Source: Massilia pinisoli (GTDB taxonomy: Bacteria > Pseudomonadota > Gammaproteobacteria > Burkholderiales > Burkholderiaceae_D). Taken from it: 64,000 bases of DNA. A program made the translations under genes and the position numbers. Under the pieces are notes generated by a model. It was not told where the DNA came from and ran no database searches. It saw nothing but the letters and a program-made list of their open reading frames with translations. Location: NCBI RefSeq assembly GCF_024753285.1, contig NZ_JANUGW010000012.1:62001-126000 (forward strand). Direction: 5' to 3'. Below are positions 7,263-15,202 of the stretch, one piece after another. Numbering within the stretch: the first letter of the stretch is position 1; the number at the start of each line of letters is the position of its first letter.

Positions 7263-9179
7263 ATGAAGCTCCGTCATCTCGCCATTCGCGCAAAGCTCAT
7301 GCTCAGCATGGGCGTCTGCCTGCTCGCATTCATCGCCATCTCCTCCACCCTGTCGATCACGATGACGAGTTCGCAGATGCGCGAACGCGTCGTCGACAAC
7401 GAATTGCCCGCGCAGATCAGCGCCATCCGCAACGACATCCAGCGCCAGATCGCGGAACCGGCCGCGATCTCGCAGACGCTCGCGAACAACACGTTCCTGC
7501 AGGCGTGGGAAGACGCCGGCGACCCGGACGACGGCCTCGCCGCGTGGACGGCGCAGGCCAAGCGCCTGCAGGACGCCAACCATGCGGCCACCGTGTTCTG
7601 GGTGTCGGACACCACGTCGAAATACTTCGTCGAAAAGGGCCTCGATCGCATGATCGACAAGAAGTCCGACAAGGATGCGTGGTTCAAGAAATTCCTCGAC
7701 AGTGGTGCGCCCTACACGCTCAATCTGGACAAGGATGGCACCACGGGCGTCTACATGCTGTTCATCGACTCGCGCGTGCAGACGCCGGGCGGCAAGCTGG
7801 CCGTCACCGGCCTGGGCCTCTCCGCCGAAGCGCTGGCGAACAGCATCCGCAACTACCGCCTGGGCAAGTCGGGCTACGTCTACCTCGTGAACAGCGACGG
7901 CGTGCTCATCATCCACCGCGACCGCAACCTGCTCGACGGCCACCACACGCTCGACAAGCAGCCCGGCTTCACGCCCGAACTGGCGCGCCAGCTGCTGGGC
8001 AAGCAGGCGTTCGCATCGAGCCGCTACGACGCGCCGGCGGGCCGCCAGTTCGTCGCGTCGTCGTACGTGCCGGAGCTGAAGTTGTACGTCATCGCCGAAG
8101 TGCCGGAAGCCGAGGTGCTGGGCAATATCGGCCGCACGGCCGCCGTGTCCGCGATCATCGCGGCCGTCGTCGGCGGCGCGATCGGCCTCGCGGCGATCTG
8201 GTTCGTCGCCGGCGCCATCTCGGCGCCCGTGATGGGCGCCGCCGGCATGCTGGGCGAGATTGCCGACGGTGAAGGCGACCTCAGCCGCCGTCTGCAATCG
8301 GACAGCGACGACGAGGTCGGCAAGCTGGCCCAGGCGTTCAACCGCTTCGTCGGCTCGCTCAGCGGCACGATCGGCAAGGTGCGCGACAGCAGCCATGTGA
8401 TCGCGGGCGCGTCCGAAGAAATCGCACGCGGCAATATGGACCTGTCCGCGCGCACGGAAGCGCAAGCGTCGAGCATTGAAGAGACGGCCGCCGCGATGGA
8501 AGAACTGACGTCGACCGTGCGCAACAACGCCGAGCACGCGATCGAGGCGAACCGCCTCGTGTCCGAGACGGCACAGTCGGCCGAGAAAGGCGGCACCGTC
8601 GTGGCCGAGGTCGTGCGCACGATGGGCGCCATCACGGAAAGCTCGCGCAAGATTTCCGAGATCATCGGCGTCATCGACGGCATCGCGTTCCAGACCAATA
8701 TCCTTGCCCTCAACGCGGCCGTGGAAGCGGCGCGCGCGGGTGAGCAAGGCCGCGGCTTCGCCGTCGTCGCGGGCGAGGTGCGCACGTTGGCGCAGCGCTC
8801 GGCCGCGGCATCGAAGGAGATCCGCCAGCTGATCCTGGACTCGGTCGCGAAGGTCGACGCGGGGAGCGCCCTGGCCGACGGCGCGGGCCAGGCGATGGAA
8901 GCGATCGTCGCGTCGGTGCGGCGCGCGGAAGTCCTGATGCGCGACATCGCCGCGTCGAGCCAGGAACAGAGCACGGGCATCGCCCAGGTCAACCAGGCGA
9001 TCGCGCAGATGGACGACGCGACGCAGCAGAACGCGGCCCTCGTCGAGGAAGCCGCCGCCGCCGCGGCCGCGCTGCAGGAACAGGCGCGCGAGCTGGATGC
9101 CGTCGTCGGCACGTTCAAGCTGGCGGCGTCGGCCTCGGCCCTCGCTGCGCCGGCGGGGCGCAAGCGCCTGGCCGCGTGA
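7263..9179 (+). CDS. Methyl-accepting chemotaxis protein with periplasmic sensor
   Basis: A 638-residue transmembrane chemoreceptor. It has a first membrane helix near residues 12-32, a large periplasmic region (about 35-280) resembling a Cache-type ligand-binding domain, and a second membrane helix near 283-310. A HAMP segment follows (GEIADGEGDLSRRLQSDSDD), then the cytoplasmic coiled-coil signalling domain with the hairpin tip QTNILALNAAVEAARAGEQG and EVRTLAQRSA. There is no C-terminal CheR/CheB-tethering pentapeptide. A GTG at 7254 is an alternative start; neither start has a strong SD. The ligand is unknown. The preceding 280 bp (6982-7262) holds only AT-richer promoter-like DNA and no recognisable gene. 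Confidence 0.93.
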   Translation: MKLRHLAIRAKLMLSMGVCLLAFIAISSTLSITMTSSQMRERVVDNELPAQISAIRNDIQRQIAEPAAISQTLANNTFLQAWEDAGDPDDGLAAWTAQAKRLQDANHAATVFWVSDTTSKYFVEKGLDRMIDKKSDKDAWFKKFLDSGAPYTLNLDKDGTTGVYMLFIDSRVQTPGGKLAVTGLGLSAEALANSIRNYRLGKSGYVYLVNSDGVLIIHRDRNLLDGHHTLDKQPGFTPELARQLLGKQAFASSRYDAPAGRQFVASSYVPELKLYVIAEVPEAEVLGNIGRTAAVSAIIAAVVGGAIGLAAIWFVAGAISAPVMGAAGMLGEIADGEGDLSRRLQSDSDDEVGKLAQAFNRFVGSLSGTIGKVRDSSHVIAGASEEIARGNMDLSARTEAQASSIEETAAAMEELTSTVRNNAEHAIEANRLVSETAQSAEKGGTVVAEVVRTMGAITESSRKISEIIGVIDGIAFQTNILALNAAVEAARAGEQGRGFAVVAGEVRTLAQRSAAASKEIRQLILDSVAKVDAGSALADGAGQAMEAIVASVRRAEVLMRDIAASSQEQSTGIAQVNQAIAQMDDATQQNAALVEEAAAAAAALQEQARELDAVVGTFKLAASASALAAPAGRKRLAA

Positions 9180-9187
9180 TCTCCCTC

Positions 9188-9232
9188 AATTCGGGGTCGG
9201 AGCACGTGCTTTGCGTGCTCTGACCCCGAATT
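9188..9232. repeat. Inverted repeat of the GGGGTC-GAGCAC type
   Basis: Arms of 18 nt, reading AATTCGGGGTCGGAGCAC on the left with its near-perfect complement on the right, flank a 9-nt loop; there is a single mismatch. It sits 8 nt after the stop of the chemoreceptor gene. A stem this strong could act as a transcription terminator, although the only T tract is TTT. The sequence looks like a palindromic repeat of the REP type. Only one copy is present in this window, so that reading cannot be tested here. It is unrelated to the GTAGGGTGGACGG repeats. Confidence 0.75.
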
Positions 9233-9341
9233 TGCGCCTCTGTTTAGTGGCACGTTTGCAGACTTTCCCACGGTTCGGTACTATGTTTTGTTGCAACTTT
9301 ACCCAAGTTGCTCATTCAACCGTCCCGTGGAGAACCATCCA

Positions 9342-11273
9342 ATGTCGTGTCACCGCCTGCCTTCCCTGTCCGCCCTTTCCCTCGTGCTCGCCGCCTGCTT
9401 CGCCACCGCGGCGCAGGCTCAGACTTCGCCGATGGCGCCGGACATCCCGGCCGGCAAGTTCACCACGACGGTCCCGAACGCCGACTACGTGAAGCAGGAC
9501 GTGATGATCCCCATGCGCGACGGCGTCAAGCTGCACACGGTGATCGTCATTCCGAAGAGCGTCATGACGGGCAAGGCGCCGATCATGCTGACGCGCACGC
9601 CGTATAACGCGACGCACCGCGCGGAACGCATGAAGAGCCCGCACATGGCCTCGATGCTGGGCGACGGCGACGATGCGTTCATCGAGAACGGCTACATCCG
9701 CGTGTTCCAGGACGTGCGCGGCAAGTACGGCTCGGAAGGCGACTACGTGATGACGCGGCCCGTGCGCGGCCCGCTGAACGACACGAAGGTCGACCACAGC
9801 ACCGACGCGTACGACACGATCGACTGGCTCGTCAAGAACGTCCCGCAGTCGAACGGCAAGGTGGGCATGGTCGGCTCGTCGTATGAAGGCTTCACGGTGC
9901 TGATGGCCCTCGTCGAACCGCACCCGGCGCTGAAGGCCGCGGTGCCGATGAGCCCCATGGTCGACGGCTGGCGCGGCGACGACTGGTTCCACAACGGCGC
10001 CTTCCGCAACCCGAACCTGGCGTACATCGCGGGCCAGAACGCGGCGCGCGGCGAGGGCGAGCAGATCGTCACCGGCATCAACGACGATTACGAAGCGTGG
10101 CTGCGCGCCGGCTCGACGTCCGACTTCGCTCACCTCTACGGCCTCGACCAGCTGAACTTCACGAAGAAGCTGTTCGAGCATCCCGCGTACGACAGCTACT
10201 GGCAGGAACAGGCGCTGGACAAGATCCTCGCCAAGCGCCCGCTGACCGTGCCCACGATGACCGTCGTCGGCCGCTGGGACCAGGAAGACATCTACGGCGC
10301 CTACGCCACGTATGCCGCCGTCGAGCCGCAGGACAAGACCAACAAGATGAATTCGCTCGTCGTCGGCCCGTGGCGCCACAGCGGCGTCAATTACGAAGGC
10401 TCGACGCTCGGCGCGCTGAAGTTCACGGGCGACACGGCGCGCGAATTCCGCCGCGAGGTCATGCTCCCGTTCTTCAACCAGTACCTGAAGGATGGCGCGC
10501 CCGCGTTCGACACGCCGCCCGTGTGGTCGTACCAGACGGGCGTGAACCACTGGCGCCGCCTCGAGCAGTGGCCGCTCGTGCCGGCCGCCACGCCGCTGTA
10601 CCTGAAGCCGGGCTTCGGCCTCGGCTTCGACAAGGCCCAGGGCAAGGCTGACAAGACGGCCGCGTTCGACGAATACGTATCCGATCCGGCCAAGCCGGTG
10701 CCGTTCGTGCCGCGCCCCGTGCACATGGGCGACACGAACGTGTGGAAGCCGTGGCTCGTGACGGACCAGCGCAGCTATTCCGACCGTCCCGACGTGCTGA
10801 CCTACACGACCGCCCCGCTCACCGCGCCGCTGCAGCTGGCCGGCCAGCCGATGGTCGACCTGTACGCATCGACGTCGGGCACGGACAGCGACTGGGTCGT
10901 CAAGCTGATCGACGTGTACCCGGACGAGGTGGCGGCGCAGCCGGAACTGGGCGGCTACGAGCTGCCGATCGCGATGGACATCTTCCGTGGCCGCTACTAC
11001 CAGGGCCTGGACAAGCCGGCCGCGATCCCCGCGAACAAGGCCGAGCGCTTCCGCTTCGCGCTACCGAACGTCGACCACGTGTTCCTGCCGGGCCACCGCA
11101 TCATGGTGCAGATCCAGTCCAGCTGGTTCCCGCTGTACGACCGCAACCCGCAGACCTTCGTGCCGAACATCTTCTACGCGAAGCCGGGCGACTATCGCAA
11201 GGCGACGCAGCGCGTCTACCACGCGCCGGGGCTGGAAAGCGCGATCGAACTGCCGGTGGTGCAGGCGAAGTAA
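9342..11273 (+). CDS. Secreted CocE/NonD-family hydrolase (X-Pro dipeptidyl-peptidase/acylase superfamily)
   Basis: A 643-residue alpha/beta hydrolase. A signal peptide at residues 1-27 (leucine/alanine-rich core ending AAQAQ) predicts export. The nucleophile elbow GSSYEG puts Ser180 in the family's GxSYxG motif. An acidic candidate lies in VVGRWDQEDIYG and a histidine in VGPWRHSGVN, followed by the C-terminal jelly-roll domain of the cocaine esterase/X-prolyl peptidase family (residues about 430-640). Relatives act on esters, amides, glutaryl-cephalosporins or alpha-amino acid esters, so the substrate is open. The ATG at 9342 follows GTGGAGAA. The gene is isolated and its flanks carry palindromes on both sides. 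Confidence 0.9.
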   Translation: MSCHRLPSLSALSLVLAACFATAAQAQTSPMAPDIPAGKFTTTVPNADYVKQDVMIPMRDGVKLHTVIVIPKSVMTGKAPIMLTRTPYNATHRAERMKSPHMASMLGDGDDAFIENGYIRVFQDVRGKYGSEGDYVMTRPVRGPLNDTKVDHSTDAYDTIDWLVKNVPQSNGKVGMVGSSYEGFTVLMALVEPHPALKAAVPMSPMVDGWRGDDWFHNGAFRNPNLAYIAGQNAARGEGEQIVTGINDDYEAWLRAGSTSDFAHLYGLDQLNFTKKLFEHPAYDSYWQEQALDKILAKRPLTVPTMTVVGRWDQEDIYGAYATYAAVEPQDKTNKMNSLVVGPWRHSGVNYEGSTLGALKFTGDTAREFRREVMLPFFNQYLKDGAPAFDTPPVWSYQTGVNHWRRLEQWPLVPAATPLYLKPGFGLGFDKAQGKADKTAAFDEYVSDPAKPVPFVPRPVHMGDTNVWKPWLVTDQRSYSDRPDVLTYTTAPLTAPLQLAGQPMVDLYASTSGTDSDWVVKLIDVYPDEVAAQPELGGYELPIAMDIFRGRYYQGLDKPAAIPANKAERFRFALPNVDHVFLPGHRIMVQIQSSWFPLYDRNPQTFVPNIFYAKPGDYRKATQRVYHAPGLESAIELPVVQAK

Positions 11274-11293
11274 TCCACGGTTCGCCAACGCAC

Positions 11294-11340
11294 GGATTGC
11301 GCCCGCACGCCGGCCTAGACTGCCGGCATGGGCGCAATCC
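11294..11340 (+). promoter_or_regulatory. Large two-tier hairpin enclosing the DUF72 start codon
   Basis: Outer arms GGATTGCGCCC (11294-11304) and GGGCGCAATCC (11330-11340) are perfectly complementary. Inside them, a second stem of GCCGGC (11309-11314) and GCCGGC (11322-11327) closes a 7-nt loop. The ATG of the DUF72 reading frame (11328-11330) falls between the two stems. On RNA this would bury the start codon. It could instead be a terminator-like structure for the preceding hydrolase gene, but no T run follows. Confidence 0.6.
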
Positions 11341-12088
11341 TCATCGGCATCTCCGGCTGGCGTTATCCGCCGTGGCGCGGCGTGTTCTATCCGTCCGGCC
11401 TCGCGCAGGCGCGCGAGCTCGCACCGGGTCGCGCGCCCTGCCCACCATCGAGATCAACGGTTCCTTCTATTCGCTGCAACGCCCGTCCAGCTACGCGGCG
11501 TGGTACGACGCGACGCCGCCCGGCTTCGTGTTCGCCGTGAAGGGCAACCGCTTCCTCACCCACATGCTCAAACTGCGCGGCATCGAGACGCCGCTCGCCA
11601 ACGTGCTCGCGTCGGGCATGTTCGCGCTGCGCGAGAAGCTCGGCCCGATCCTCTGGCAATTCCCGCCGCAGCTGCGCTTCGACGCGGACAGGGTCGAACG
11701 CTTCCTGTCCCTGCTGCCGCACGACACGGGCCATGCGCTCGCCATCGCGCGCGGCCACGACGAGAAACTGGCGTTCCTCGCGCTGCTGCGCAAGTACGGG
11801 GTGGCGCTGGTGGTCGCCGACACGGCCGGCAAATGGCCGGACATCGACGCCGTGACGGCGGACTTCGTGTACGTGCGGCTGCACGGCGAGCATGAGCTGT
11901 ATGCGAGCGGATATGACGACGAGTCGCTGGCGCGCTGGGCCGCGCGCATCCGCGCGTGGGCGAAGGATGGGGATGTGTACTGCTACTTCGACAACGACAT
12001 CAAGGTGCGAGCGCCGTTCGATGCGAAGCGCCTGATGGAAATGGTAGGGTGGACGGCTCGTCCGTCCACGCGTTCAACTGGCTTATGA
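11328..12088 (+). pseudogene. DUF72 (YecE-like) protein gene, frameshifted
   Basis: The first part, MGAILIGISGWRYPPWRG to RELA, and the second part, SRALPTIEINGSFYSLQRP to the end, are both typical DUF72 (TIM-barrel-like) sequence but lie in different frames. One base is missing between about 11421 and 11435. Joined, they would give about 250 residues, a normal length. The conserved EINGSFYSLQ, FVFAVKGNRFLTH, ILWQFPPQ, YVRLHG and YCYFDNDIK motifs are intact. The last 14 or so residues (VGWTARPSTRSTG) and the TGA stop are supplied by the repeat element at 12044. Whether the shift is real or a sequencing error cannot be told. The biochemical role of DUF72 is not known to me. Confidence 0.75.
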
Positions 12089-12150
12089 ATAACCGTATCG
12101 TCCGTTCGCACGCTGGTTGGACGCGTGGACGGCAAAGCCGTCCACCCTAC
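12044..12150. repeat. REPIN-like pair of GTAGGGTGGACGG hairpins (copy A)
   Basis: A forward unit (12044-12077: GTAGGGTGGACGG, stem, GCGTTCAAC) and an inverted unit (about 12115-12150, ending CCGTCCACCCTAC) enclose a 37-nt spacer. Each unit folds as a TGGACGG(C)/(G)CCGTCCA stem with a 3-5 nt loop. The forward unit runs into the end of the DUF72 frame and provides its stop. The inverted unit ends one base from the stop codon of the convergent FeoB-associated gene. Related units lie at 30742 and 46343-46426. Confidence 0.9.
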
Positions 12151-12151
12151 G

Positions 12152-12412
12152 TCATTGACGAACGTGCACCTGGATGATCTTGCGGCCCTGCGCGTCCTTT
12201 TCCGGCATCGGTTCGGTCTCGCACGTCCCGCACGTATCGCACCCGCTGCCGCAACTCGAATCCGTCCCGAGCCACTTCACGATGCGCCCACGGCCTGTGC
12301 CGCCCGACAGCTTGTAGACGAGCCGCTCGCGCCACGCCTTCGGCAGATACTTGACCGCCGCATACAGCGCGGCGAAGGCGACGACGACGGCGACGATCAG
12401 GTATTGGATCAC
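12152..12412 (-). CDS. FeoB-associated Cys-rich membrane protein
   Basis: An 86-residue protein with one N-terminal membrane helix (IQYLIVAVVVAFAALYAAV), a basic stretch, and a cysteine cluster CGSGCDTCGTC near residues 54-64. Small proteins of this kind are encoded next to feoB in many bacteria and are thought to help the transporter or bind iron or zinc. That role is inferred from context. The start is probably GTG at 12412, two bases after the feoB stop, with GGGGAG upstream, so translation is likely coupled. The stop abuts the repeat at 12150, which may act as the operon's terminator. Confidence 0.8.
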   Translation of the reverse strand: MIQYLIVAVVVAFAALYAAVKYLPKAWRERLVYKLSGGTGRGRIVKWLGTDSSCGSGCDTCGTCETEPMPEKDAQGRKIIQVHVRQ

Positions 12413-12414
12413 GA

Positions 12415-14307
12415 TCAGCTCCCCAGCACGGCCCGTGCGATGTGGAAGGTCAGGAACGACGCGGTGTACGCAAGCGCGAACATATAGCCCGCCATCAGGA
12501 ACGCGTAGCGCACGCTCCCGGTCTCGCGCCGTACGACGGACAACGTGGACAGGCACTGCGGCGCGAACACGTACCACGCGAGCAGCGACAGCGCCGTCGG
12601 CAAGGTCCACGACGCCGCGATGATCGGGGTGAGCGAGCTCGCGACATCGTCGCCCGTCGTCGACAGCGCGTACACGGTGCCCAGCGCGCCGACCGCCACT
12701 TCGCGTGCGGCCATGCCCGGCACGAGCGCGATGCAGATCTGCCAGCCGAAGCCGATCGGCCCGAACACGACGGCCAGCGCCCGGCCCAGCATGCCGGCGA
12801 TGCTGTAGTAGATCGGCGGCTGCGTCGCGCCTTCCGGTGCGCCCGGGAAGCTGGACAGGAACCACACGAGGATCATCAACGTGAGGATCACGGTGCCGAC
12901 GCGCGTGATGAAGATGCGCGCGCGTTCCCACAGGCCCAGCGCCAGGTTGTGCAAATGCGGCCAGTGGTACGCGGGCAGTTCCAGCATCAGCGGCTGGTGG
13001 CCCTTGGCACCGACCGTGCGCTTGAAGAAGTAGGCGACGCCCATCGCGCTGACGATGCCCGCCGCGTACAGCAGGAACAGCACGAGCCCCTGCAGGTTGA
13101 TGCCGCCGCCCAGTTCGCGGTGCGGGATGAACGCGGCGATCACGAGCGCGTACACGGGCAGGCGCGCGGAACACGTCATCAGCGGCGCGATCATGATCGT
13201 CACGAGGCGGTCGCGCGGGTTCTGGATCGTGCGCGCGGCCATCACGCCGGGGATCGCGCAGGCGAACGACGACAGCAGCGGGATGAACGCGCGGCCCGAG
13301 AGGCCCACGCCGCCCATCATGCGGTCGAGCAGGAACGCGGCGCGCGGCAGGTAGCCGCAATCCTCCAGCACGAGGATGAAGAAGAACAGGATCAGGATCT
13401 GCGGCAGGTACACGAGGACGCTGCCCGCGCCGCCGAACACGCCGTCGACGATCAGGCCGCGCAGCGGGCCGTCCGGCAGCGCGTTGCCGACCCAGTGGCC
13501 CAGCGCGTCGACGCTGCTCTTGATCAGGTCCATCGGCGCGTTGGCCCAGCTGAACACGGCCTGGAAAATCAGGAACATCGTGGCGGCGAGGATGATGGGG
13601 CCGATCACGGGGTGCAGCACGACCTGGTCGATCTGCTCGCTCAAATTGCCCTTGTCGTTGTCGTAGCTGACCGTCGCGTCGATGATGCGGCGCACTTCGC
13701 GCTGCGTCTCCTCGACGGGCACGGCATCGATGGCGGAAAGCGGGTTCGGCGTGACGCGCAGGTCGAACGGCATCGCTTCCAGTGCCGCGAGCAAGCCCTT
13801 CTCGCCGCCGGCCTGCACGGCCACGGTCTCGATGACGGGCATGCCCAGCTCTTTCGACAGGCGCGCCGTGTCGATCTCGATGCCGCGCTTCTTCGCGACG
13901 TCGACCATGTTCAGTGCCAGCACCATCGGCTGGCCGAGGCGCTTGATCTCGAGGACGAGGCGCAGGTTCAGGCGGAGGTTGGTCGCGTTGACGACGCAGA
14001 CGACGGCGTCCGGCGTCTGCTCGCCGGCGCGCAGGCCGGCGACCACGTCGCGCGTGATCGCTTCGTCGGGGGTGTGGGCGGCGAGGCTGTAGGCGCCCGG
14101 CAGGTCGAGCACGCGCAGCGGACGGCCGCCCGGCAAGGTGAAACTGCCTTCCTTGCGCTCGATGGTGACGCCGGCGTAGTTCGCGACCTTCTGACGCGCG
14201 CCGGTAAGACGGTTGAACAGCGCGGTCTTGCCGCAGTTCGGATTACCCAGCAGGGCGACGAGCGGCGTTTTTGCGGCCGCCTGGACCTGCTGATCTACTG
14301 CTCCCAT
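12415..14307 (-). CDS. feoB: Ferrous iron transporter FeoB
   Basis: The main ferrous iron permease of the inner membrane, 630 residues. The N-terminal G-protein domain shows G1 GNPNCGKT (residues 21-28), G3 DLPGAYS (68-74) and G4 NMVD (133-136). The membrane domain carries two gate-type repeats, including GVGLSGRAFIPLLSSFACAIPGVMA and the matching C-terminal half. The protein is shorter than E. coli FeoB, which has an extra C-terminal part. It lies 10 nt downstream of feoA and just upstream of the Cys-rich partner gene, in the usual feoA-feoB-small-protein layout. Iron control through a Fur-like box upstream of feoA is likely. Confidence 0.97.
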   Translation of the reverse strand: MGAVDQQVQAAAKTPLVALLGNPNCGKTALFNRLTGARQKVANYAGVTIERKEGSFTLPGGRPLRVLDLPGAYSLAAHTPDEAITRDVVAGLRAGEQTPDAVVCVVNATNLRLNLRLVLEIKRLGQPMVLALNMVDVAKKRGIEIDTARLSKELGMPVIETVAVQAGGEKGLLAALEAMPFDLRVTPNPLSAIDAVPVEETQREVRRIIDATVSYDNDKGNLSEQIDQVVLHPVIGPIILAATMFLIFQAVFSWANAPMDLIKSSVDALGHWVGNALPDGPLRGLIVDGVFGGAGSVLVYLPQILILFFFILVLEDCGYLPRAAFLLDRMMGGVGLSGRAFIPLLSSFACAIPGVMAARTIQNPRDRLVTIMIAPLMTCSARLPVYALVIAAFIPHRELGGGINLQGLVLFLLYAAGIVSAMGVAYFFKRTVGAKGHQPLMLELPAYHWPHLHNLALGLWERARIFITRVGTVILTLMILVWFLSSFPGAPEGATQPPIYYSIAGMLGRALAVVFGPIGFGWQICIALVPGMAAREVAVGALGTVYALSTTGDDVASSLTPIIAASWTLPTALSLLAWYVFAPQCLSTLSVVRRETGSVRYAFLMAGYMFALAYTASFLTFHIARAVLGS

Positions 14308-14317
14308 GTTCGTTCCA

Positions 14318-14587
14318 TTACTCCGGCTGGATCGAGACGAGGGCCGCCTCGAAACGGCGCAAGGCGAACGTCGACTGGCCGACCTTCACCGCCAGCGGAC
14401 CGCCGGGCAGCCCGCGCTTGAGCATGCGAATGCGCTCGCCCGGCACGAAGCCCAGTTCCATCAGGCGGCGCGACACGTCGATGCCGCCATCGCGACTGCC
14501 GACCGCGTTCGGCGCGAGGTGGATCACGGTGGCGCTCTGGCCGGCCTTGAGGCTGTCGAGCGTGGTCAGGGTGGGTGCAAGAGTCAT
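14318..14587 (-). CDS. feoA: FeoA, small cytosolic SH3-like partner of FeoB
   Basis: An 89-residue FeoA protein (MTLAPTLTTLDSLKAGQSAT), with the family's RRLMELGFVPGERIRMLKRG core and the closing VKVGQSTFALRRFEA segment. FeoA is needed for full FeoB activity and probably binds its cytoplasmic face. It is the first gene of the feo operon, divergent from bfd across a 234-bp region with two Fur-like boxes. Confidence 0.95.
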   Translation of the reverse strand: MTLAPTLTTLDSLKAGQSATVIHLAPNAVGSRDGGIDVSRRLMELGFVPGERIRMLKRGLPGGPLAVKVGQSTFALRRFEAALVSIQPE

Positions 14588-14640
14588 GGTGTCGCTTCCG
14601 GAGAATGGCGATGCTTAACGGTTGGGTACATCATAAACCT

Positions 14641-14661
14641 AAATGCGAATTATTTCTATTT
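14641..14661. promoter_or_regulatory. Fur-like box, feoA side
   Basis: The sequence AAATGCGAATTATTTCTATTT lies 54 nt upstream of the feoA start and resembles the interrupted Fur palindrome (GATAATGATAATCATTATC), with several mismatches. The surrounding DNA is clearly AT-richer than the flanking genes. Its position suits iron-dependent repression of feoAB. Confidence 0.5.
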
Positions 14662-14757
14662 GCGCTTTGACTACTTCAGCTCACTCGGCCGCTTTTTACA
14701 CAACAACGCAACAAAAACACTTGCATTCGCGATCCGACTTCAGCAGAATACGAAGGG

Positions 14758-14780
14758 TAATGAGAATGATTCGCATTATA
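14758..14780. promoter_or_regulatory. Fur-like box, bfd side
   Basis: TAATGAGAATGATTCGCATTA is a good match to a Fur box: AATGAGAAT followed by a near-inverted copy, ATTCGCATT. It ends about 42 nt before the bfd start. Bfd is Fur-repressed in enteric bacteria and pseudomonads, so iron control is expected here. Confidence 0.65.
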
Positions 14781-14821
14781 TATCAAACAACCGGCAGTTC
14801 GTCACATCTTCGGAACCTTTC

Positions 14822-15040
14822 ATGATCGTCTGTGTCTGCAATAACATCTCCGACCGCGAAATCCGCCAGGCCGTCGACCTGGGCCTGACGTCGATGGCCG
14901 ACCTGTACAAGGAACTGGGCGTCGGCACCTGCTGCGGCAAATGCGTCAGCTATGCGCGCGAAGTCATGCATGAGCACCTGGAGAGCAAGACGGTCGTTAC
15001 CGAACTGCGTCGTACGCCGCACGACGGCCTGGCCGCCTGA
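14822..15040 (+). CDS. bfd: Bacterioferritin-associated ferredoxin
   Basis: A 72-residue [2Fe-2S] protein that donates electrons to bacterioferritin for release of stored iron. The four expected cluster ligands are present as Cys4 and Cys6 (MIVCVCNN) and Cys38 and Cys41 (GTCCGKCVSY), at the same numbers as E. coli Bfd; an extra Cys37 is seen. The start at 14822 gives the conserved MIVCVC beginning. Bacterioferritin is encoded two genes downstream on the same strand. Confidence 0.95.
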   Translation: MIVCVCNNISDREIRQAVDLGLTSMADLYKELGVGTCCGKCVSYAREVMHEHLESKTVVTELRRTPHDGLAA

Positions 15041-15202
15041 CGCGCGCGATCCCTGTTCCCTTCCTGCCGGCCGTCGCCGCGCCAGCGGCGCCAGCGACGC
15101 CGGTCGTCTTTTCCCACCGCGGCGGTGGCGACGGATATTGCTACGCACAATGCGCGCGCACCCGACCATGCCCCCGCCGGTCTTGGTAATATGTGACTTC
15201 CG

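Noticed and set aside
12044..12150. Reading the repeat pair as a CRISPR array or IS end
   Set aside because: There are only two inverted units, not direct repeats with spacers, and no transposase or target duplication is seen.
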